Position numbers and translations under genes: made by a program. Source: CAXXOK01 sp036759125 (GTDB taxonomy: Bacteria > Bacillota > Clostridia > Christensenellales > Aristaeellaceae). From it: a DNA stretch of 10,425 nucleotides. A model generated the notes under the pieces. That model was not told the origin of the DNA. It saw only the letters and a program-made list of their open reading frames with translations, and did no database searches. The stretch spans positions 1-10,425 of the forward strand of contig DAIOVG010000092.1 of the NCBI GenBank assembly GCA_036759125.1. Direction: 5' to 3'. Of the stretch, positions 6,431-10,425 are shown in pieces (position 1 is the first letter of the stretch; every line of letters begins with the position of its first letter).

Positions 6431-6646
6431 ATGAAGAAGACATTCACGATCAGCGAGCTTGATTGCGCAGCCTGCGCCAACGCGCTGGAAACAAAGCTCA
6501 GCACCATTACCGGCGTTACGAGTGCAAAGATCAACTTTTTTCTCAAGAAGCTGTATCTGGAAGCCGACGATGCGGAGTTTGACTTTATTATGAAGCGCGT
6601 CAGGCGCGCCGTAGATCACGCTGTACCCGGCGCCACCCTGAAATGA
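6431..6646 (+). CDS. Free-standing heavy-metal-associated (HMA) domain protein
   Basis: A 71-residue protein consisting of one HMA domain, which binds soft metal ions in the cytoplasm and hands them to P-type ATPases. The metal loop is LDCAAC with C12 and C15. The DCAAC form is typical of N-terminal domains of Zn/Cd/Pb ATPases (ZntA/CadA), while copper chaperones usually have MTCxxC. The pattern fits the beta-alpha-beta-beta-alpha-beta fold (KTFTISELDC, ANALETKLSTI, VTSAKINFFLKKLYLEA, FDFIMKRVRRAVDHA). GGAGG at 6421-6425 precedes the ATG by 5 nt and overlaps the repressor's stop codon. The next gene's ATPase lacks this domain, so this looks like its detached N-terminal metal-binding domain. 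Confidence 0.9.
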   Translation: MKKTFTISELDCAACANALETKLSTITGVTSAKINFFLKKLYLEADDAEFDFIMKRVRRAVDHAVPGATLK

Positions 6647-6665
6647 CTGCGCGAGGAGCATCCAT

Positions 6666-8504
6666 ATGAGACGCTTACCCCGGAGAATTATACTGTCCGC
6701 TATTTTTTTCATCTCGGCACTCTTCATTCCGCTGTTTCCGGTTTCCCTTACGCTGTACCTTGCGGCATATGCGCTTGTCGGCTGGGATATTCTTTGGAAG
6801 GCCTTCCGCTATATTGCACGCGGTAATTTGTTCGATGAAAACTTTCTGATGTCCGTTGCGACGATCGGCGCGTTGTTGATCGGCGAGTACCCTGAAGCAG
6901 TCGCCGTGATGCTTTTGTACCAGATCGGCGAGTATTTTCAGGACCTTGCTATGGACAAAAGCCGTGAATCCATCGCCGCGCTGATGGATATCCGCCCCGA
7001 TTCGGCAAATCTGGAACGCGACGGTCTTGTGGTATCCGTCTCACCGGATACCGTTTCGGTTGGAGACGTTATCGTCGTCAAGCCTGGAGAACGCATCCCG
7101 CTGGACGGCGTTGTCCTGGAGGGAAACTCGATGCTGGATACCTCGGCATTAACCGGAGAGAGCCTCCCGCGTGAGGTTGTCACCGGAGGTGAGGTCATTT
7201 CCGGCTGTATTAACATTACGGGCGTATTGCGGGTATCGGTGACCAAAACGTATGAAAACTCAACAGTTGCGAAGATTTTGGAGCTTGTTGAGCATGCTGC
7301 GGAGAACAAGACACGCTCCGAGGCCTTTATTACGCGCTTTGCTCGTGTGTATACGCCCATTGTTTGTGCAGCCGCCGTGCTGTTGGTGGCTATCCCCACC
7401 CTGGTCTTTGCACAGAGCTTTTCCATGTGGCTGGAACGTGCCTTAAGCTTTCTGGTCGTTTCCTGTCCCTGCGCTCTGGTCATCTCCGTTCCGCTGACCT
7501 TTTTTGGCGGCATTGGCGGAGCGTCCCGCAATGGGATTCTGGTAAAGGGAAGCAACTATCTGGAGCTGCTGGCAAAGACGGAAACCGTCGTCTTTGATAA
7601 AACCGGTACGTTGACCGAAGGCATCTTTCACGTAACCAGCATCCATCCCCAAACCCTTCCTTCAGAAGAACTCCTGCGTCTTGCGGCAACGCTTGAGCAA
7701 TATTCCACCCATCCCATTGCCCAATCCATACGGCTGCACAATCAGTTGCCGGTGAACACCGATACGCTCAGTCATATAACCGATTTGCAGGGGTATGGAC
7801 TCTCCGCGCAATACCAGGGACACCAATACCTTGTTGGGAACACGGCGCTGATGGACAAGTACAATATTGAGCTCCCCTATTGTCACCACCTTGGCGTGGT
7901 TGTCCATCTGGCGGAAGACGGAAAGTATCTTGGGCATATTGAGATCTCCGATGAGATCAAAAAGAGCGCCGCTCAGGCTGTAGCGGCTCTGGCTAAGGCT
8001 GGCGTGCATAAGACGGTACTTTTATCCGGCGACCGCAAGGATATTGCCGATAAGACCGGAAAGACGCTCGGAATTCAGGAAGTCTATGCGGAGCTACTGC
8101 CTGCCGATAAGGTTGAGCATGTGGAACGCATACTGGCTGAACAGAAACAGGGAACTCTTGTGTTTGTGGGCGATGGCATCAACGATGCGCCTGTACTGGC
8201 CCGGGCAGATGTTGGTGTCGCAATGGGCGCTTTTGGCAGCGATGCAGCCGTGGAAGCCGCAGATATTGTATTGATGGACGACGATCCCCGTAAACTTGCG
8301 CTGGCGATACGCCTGGCCAGAAAAACGCTTGCCATCGCAAGGCAAAACATTGTATTCGCGCTCACTGTGAAGGCACTGGTGCTCGTTTTGGCAAGCGCAG
8401 GGCTGACAGAGCTATGGATGGCCGTGTTTGCGGATGTCGGTGTCAGCATGATCGCAATCCTGAATGCAATAAGAACGCTTGGTTCTTTCAACCGGAAAGG
8501 GTGA
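6666..8504 (+). CDS. cadA: P1B-type Zn/Cd/Pb-exporting ATPase (no N-terminal HMA domain)
   Basis: Membrane pump that exports soft divalent metals with ATP. It has 612 residues, shorter than full CadA/ZntA (about 700-730), because it begins directly with transmembrane helix 1 (residues about 9-23); the HMA domain is encoded by the preceding gene. Motifs in order are TGES in the actuator domain (T163-S166), the metal-binding CPC in helix 6 (C267-P-C269), phosphorylated D311 in DKTGT, H349-P350 in the nucleotide domain, and GDGINDAP (G502 onward). Helix 7 has K569 and helix 8 has D590 (FADVGVSMIAILNAIR). CPC with this Lys/Asp pair marks the P1B-2 (Zn/Cd/Pb) subgroup rather than copper pumps. The start has GAGGAG 7 nt upstream, and the gene lies 19 nt after the HMA gene. 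cadA versus zntA is a naming choice; the main metal is not determined. Confidence 0.93.
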   Translation: MRRLPRRIILSAIFFISALFIPLFPVSLTLYLAAYALVGWDILWKAFRYIARGNLFDENFLMSVATIGALLIGEYPEAVAVMLLYQIGEYFQDLAMDKSRESIAALMDIRPDSANLERDGLVVSVSPDTVSVGDVIVVKPGERIPLDGVVLEGNSMLDTSALTGESLPREVVTGGEVISGCINITGVLRVSVTKTYENSTVAKILELVEHAAENKTRSEAFITRFARVYTPIVCAAAVLLVAIPTLVFAQSFSMWLERALSFLVVSCPCALVISVPLTFFGGIGGASRNGILVKGSNYLELLAKTETVVFDKTGTLTEGIFHVTSIHPQTLPSEELLRLAATLEQYSTHPIAQSIRLHNQLPVNTDTLSHITDLQGYGLSAQYQGHQYLVGNTALMDKYNIELPYCHHLGVVVHLAEDGKYLGHIEISDEIKKSAAQAVAALAKAGVHKTVLLSGDRKDIADKTGKTLGIQEVYAELLPADKVEHVERILAEQKQGTLVFVGDGINDAPVLARADVGVAMGAFGSDAAVEAADIVLMDDDPRKLALAIRLARKTLAIARQNIVFALTVKALVLVLASAGLTELWMAVFADVGVSMIAILNAIRTLGSFNRKG

Positions 8505-9209
8505 ATGAACATGATCCGAAGCTATGATGATTTCATTACGGAGCTCTTAAAAGCAGGGTTTTCCATGGGCGGCGGTACGGATAATGGTATCTTCTCTTTG
8601 ATCAACTGGTCCTGGGATGAGGCCGCGCCATACGATACGCCAGTGCGCTGGCATACGGGCGACCCGGAAACCGACCCGTGGGAATGGCGTATGCGGGTTT
8701 TGGAAGAGCGCAGCGATATCGCCTATGCCAAACTGTTTTTCAAGAAAAGCGGCTATATCACCAAGGACTGGTATCCGTATTTTCTGGCGACTCGGCGGCA
8801 GAACCACAGCTTTGAAGAAGCCTATCAGGACGGAAAGGTCAGCCACGACGCAAAGCTCGTGTATGACGTCGTGAAAGACCAGGTGGCCGTTCCCCTGCAC
8901 TCGCTCAAAGCGCTGTCCAACTTGGCGCAAAAGGAGCAGAAATCGCGTTTTGATCGAGCGTTAACGGAGCTGCAAACAAAGCTTTTTATTACCATGTGCG
9001 CCAGGCAGCAAAAGCAATCCAAAACCGGTGAGGGATATGGATGGTATTCCACTGTGTTTACGACCGTGGAAAGCTTCTTCCCTGCGGATGTGTTTGCAAA
9101 AGCGGCTTCCTTTTCTTATGAGGAAGCCGTAAAAAAGATCGAATCACAGATTTTGTTGTTGAATCCTCAGGCGAAGCCAAAGGATATGATGAAGTTTATC
9201 AAAGGGTGA
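8505..9209 (+). CDS. AlkZ-related protein (winged-helix DNA glycosylase-like), putative
   Basis: A 234-residue soluble protein without signal peptide or membrane segment. I tentatively recognise it as one of the AlkZ-related proteins of Clostridia, distant relatives of the AlkZ/YcaQ (HTH_42) glycosylases that remove damaged bases or unhook crosslinks. The supporting features are the N-terminal DPWEWR motif, FFKKSGYITKDWYPYF, ALTELQTKLFIT, GYGWYSTVFTTVESFF, and a lysine-rich C-terminus (KPKDMMKFIKG). I cannot point to the catalytic QxQ-type motif of true AlkZ, so glycosylase activity is uncertain. ATG 8505 begins at the base after the ATPase stop codon; a second ATG at 8511 has better spacing (10 nt) from AAAGG at 8496-8500. 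Either way translation is coupled to the ATPase, and it should be induced by metal with the rest of the operon. No terminator is seen before the convergent gene. Confidence 0.55.
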   Translation: MNMIRSYDDFITELLKAGFSMGGGTDNGIFSLINWSWDEAAPYDTPVRWHTGDPETDPWEWRMRVLEERSDIAYAKLFFKKSGYITKDWYPYFLATRRQNHSFEEAYQDGKVSHDAKLVYDVVKDQVAVPLHSLKALSNLAQKEQKSRFDRALTELQTKLFITMCARQQKQSKTGEGYGWYSTVFTTVESFFPADVFAKAASFSYEEAVKKIESQILLLNPQAKPKDMMKFIKG

Positions 9210-9212
9210 GCC

Positions 9213-9977
9213 CTACAGGGCCTTCAGCAGTGAATCGATGGCGTTTACAATGCTCGGCAGCTCTTGGGATATCGTACATACGTGAGGAACACCGGAAAGG
9301 ATCAGCTTTTCCTTTTTCGTGCTGGCAATGCCGTTGATAATTGTATCCGCGCTGTCCTTTGAGACTGTATGATCGTCAAGGCTTTGGATAACAAGGGTTG
9401 GACAGGTGATCTTATCAAGATGCGATTCTGCCCGTTTCACCAATCGATGCAAGTCCGCGCCTTTCCGCATCGGAAAGCCGGTGTAACCCTTATCATATAT
9501 TGGATCAATTTGCGTTTTGCGGTTTGGGTTCGTTTTCCAGGCGACGCGCGGCAGTACGAAGCCGAAAACGCCTGTCAACGGCAGCAGATGATTTCGTTGC
9601 GGCAGTGGCGCGGAAATGGAGATACAAGCGTCTGCCTTCCCCTGCTGAGCCACCAGCAGCGATAGAATCGCGCCCCTAGAAAGGCCGCACATAGCGACCT
9701 TTTTTGTATGCAATCGCATAAACGCCTGCGTGTCAAGGGCGGCCTGCATCCACTCCCGGCTGCCGTACTTCCCCATATCGTCTTCGGTTGTTGCGTGGCC
9801 GGGCAGATTGATACCCATAACTGTGTATCCGAGCTTTGCAAGCGCGTCGCCCAAAGGGCGCATATGCGCAACGCTGCCCGTAAACCCGTGCAGCAAAACG
9901 ATGCCTGTTTCGCCACCCTGATAAAAGAATGGTTTGCAGGCGTCTGAGTCAAAAAAGCCCTTTTCTCTCGGTTTCAT
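9213..9977 (-). CDS. Alpha/beta hydrolase, Est30-like carboxylesterase family
   Basis: A 254-residue cytoplasmic serine hydrolase resembling Geobacillus Est30 monoacylglycerol lipase/carboxylesterases. The N-terminal KPFFYQGGETGIVLLHGFTGS carries the oxyanion-hole HGF. The nucleophile is S100 in G-L-S-R-G, the acid is D202 in SLDDHTV and the histidine is H232 in GVPHV, giving a complete triad. A cap region (about 125-180) has several basic residues. The elbow has Arg after Ser, where relatives usually have Leu or Met. The frame runs open upstream to 10181, but that part lies in the ktrA gene in another frame and has a composition unlike hydrolases, so ATG 9977 is chosen. It is 4 nt after the ktrA stop with only a weak GGTTGAAG site, suggesting translational coupling. 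The true substrate is unknown. Confidence 0.85.
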   Translation of the reverse strand: MKPREKGFFDSDACKPFFYQGGETGIVLLHGFTGSVAHMRPLGDALAKLGYTVMGINLPGHATTEDDMGKYGSREWMQAALDTQAFMRLHTKKVAMCGLSRGAILSLLVAQQGKADACISISAPLPQRNHLLPLTGVFGFVLPRVAWKTNPNRKTQIDPIYDKGYTGFPMRKGADLHRLVKRAESHLDKITCPTLVIQSLDDHTVSKDSADTIINGIASTKKEKLILSGVPHVCTISQELPSIVNAIDSLLKAL

Positions 9978-9981
9978 GGCT

Positions 9982-10425
9982 TCAACCGCTGATGCTTGCA
10001 ATGTCGTCCTTCTGGCCAAGCACCAACAGGATATCGCCGGTCTGGAACACTTCGTCCGGCGAGGGCGAGACAACAAATTGGCCGTCGCGCTGGATTGCCA
10101 GAATGCTGATGCCAAATCTGCGGCGGACGTCAACCTCGATGATGGAACTGCCGACCCACTTCGCAGGAAGAATGATTTCAATCAGGCGGTAATCACCGGA
10201 GAATTCCATCATTTCCAGAACGTTTGGCGTGATCAGTGATTTTGCAACGCGAATGCCCATATCACGTTCGGGAAAAACCACCTTATCCACGCCGATCTTC
10301 CGCAGAACCTTGGCGTGGATTTCGTCTGTCGCCTTGGCAATCAGATACGGAACGCCCAGCTCCTTTATGATGACGCAGACCAAAATGCTGTCGCGCAGGT
10401 TTTTGCCGATGGATACGATCACAGC
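9982..10425 (-). CDS. ktrA: KtrA/TrkA-type RCK potassium-transport subunit (N-terminus beyond window)
   Basis: The C-terminal 147 residues of a cytoplasmic RCK protein that gates a Ktr/Trk potassium channel in response to nucleotide. About 70 N-terminal residues with the GxGxxG nucleotide loop lie past the window end, and the frame is open through the last base, so the GTG at 10422 is not a real start. Visible parts are the second half of the RCK-N Rossmann domain (AVIVSIGKNLRDSIL, KELGVPYLIAKATDEIHAKVLRKIGVDKVVFPERDMG). Then comes an RCK-C domain (IIEVDVRRRFGISILAIQRDG, DEVFQTGDILLVLGQKDDI). The AKA and FPERDMG signatures favour the short KtrA/KtrC form of Gram-positive bacteria over the doubled TrkA of E. 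coli. A ktrB channel gene would be expected upstream, outside the window. The stop is 4 nt before the hydrolase start. Confidence 0.92.
   Translation of the reverse strand, partial: AVIVSIGKNLRDSILVCVIIKELGVPYLIAKATDEIHAKVLRKIGVDKVVFPERDMGIRVAKSLITPNVLEMMEFSGDYRLIEIILPAKWVGSSIIEVDVRRRFGISILAIQRDGQFVVSPSPDEVFQTGDILLVLGQKDDIASISG

Noticed and set aside
6938..7555. 205-codon minus-strand open frame opposite the metal ATPase
   Set aside because: It is a Ser/Thr/Arg-rich antisense shadow of a gene with all P-type ATPase motifs.
9978..10181. 68-residue N-terminal extension of the hydrolase
   Set aside because: It lies wholly inside ktrA in another frame, its residues look random, and the family begins near MKPREKGFF; ATG 9977 is the better start.
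1..10425. CRISPR arrays, tRNA or rRNA genes, insertion sequences, prophage genes
   Set aside because: I saw no repeat-spacer series, no tRNA cloverleaf, no transposase or integrase motifs, and no terminal repeats with target duplications; nearly all bases are in ordinary chromosomal genes.

Overview
The window looks like chromosomal DNA of a moderately G+C-rich member of the Bacillota, probably class Clostridia. The evidence is strong GGAGG-type ribosome binding sites, sigma-A-like promoters, a PotABCD set and a CadC/SmtB-type metal operon of clostridial style, and a KtrA-type potassium channel subunit. I see no phage, transposon, CRISPR, rRNA or tRNA features, and I would not name a genus from this sequence.

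Bases 1-3457 (+) hold a spermidine/putrescine ABC importer operon: the 3' part of potA (its first half lies before the window), then potB, potC and potD. potA/potB and potB/potC overlap by 1 and 4 nt. potD follows after a 48-nt gap that carries a small inverted repeat. PotD binds polyamine outside the membrane, PotB and PotC form the channel, and PotA hydrolyses ATP.

Bases 3458-5994 (+) hold one large gene for a GH94-family beta-glycoside phosphorylase. Its 111-nt leader has a LacI-operator-like palindrome and a perfect 17-bp inverted repeat wrapped around a candidate promoter. A textbook intrinsic terminator ends the unit.

Bases 5997-9209 (+) hold a metal-resistance operon. A strong promoter overlaps a CzrA/SmtB-like operator and is followed by an ArsR/SmtB-family repressor with CadC-like metal ligands, a free-standing heavy-metal-associated (HMA) domain protein, a P1B-type Zn/Cd/Pb ATPase that lacks its own HMA domain, and a gene resembling AlkZ-related (winged-helix DNA glycosylase-like) proteins that starts at the base after the ATPase stop. 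The likely logic is that metal releases the repressor, the HMA protein binds metal, and the ATPase exports it.

Bases 9213-10425 (-) converge on this operon with a 3-nt gap. They encode an Est30-like alpha/beta hydrolase and, upstream of it, the C-terminal two thirds of a KtrA/TrkA-type RCK subunit cut by the window end.

I see no clear new multi-gene defence or mobile system. The most interesting points are the promoter-embracing inverted repeat and palindromes before the GH94 gene, the split HMA/ATPase arrangement with an AlkZ-like passenger, the PotD signal peptide without a lipobox, and the N-terminal extra helix of PotB.
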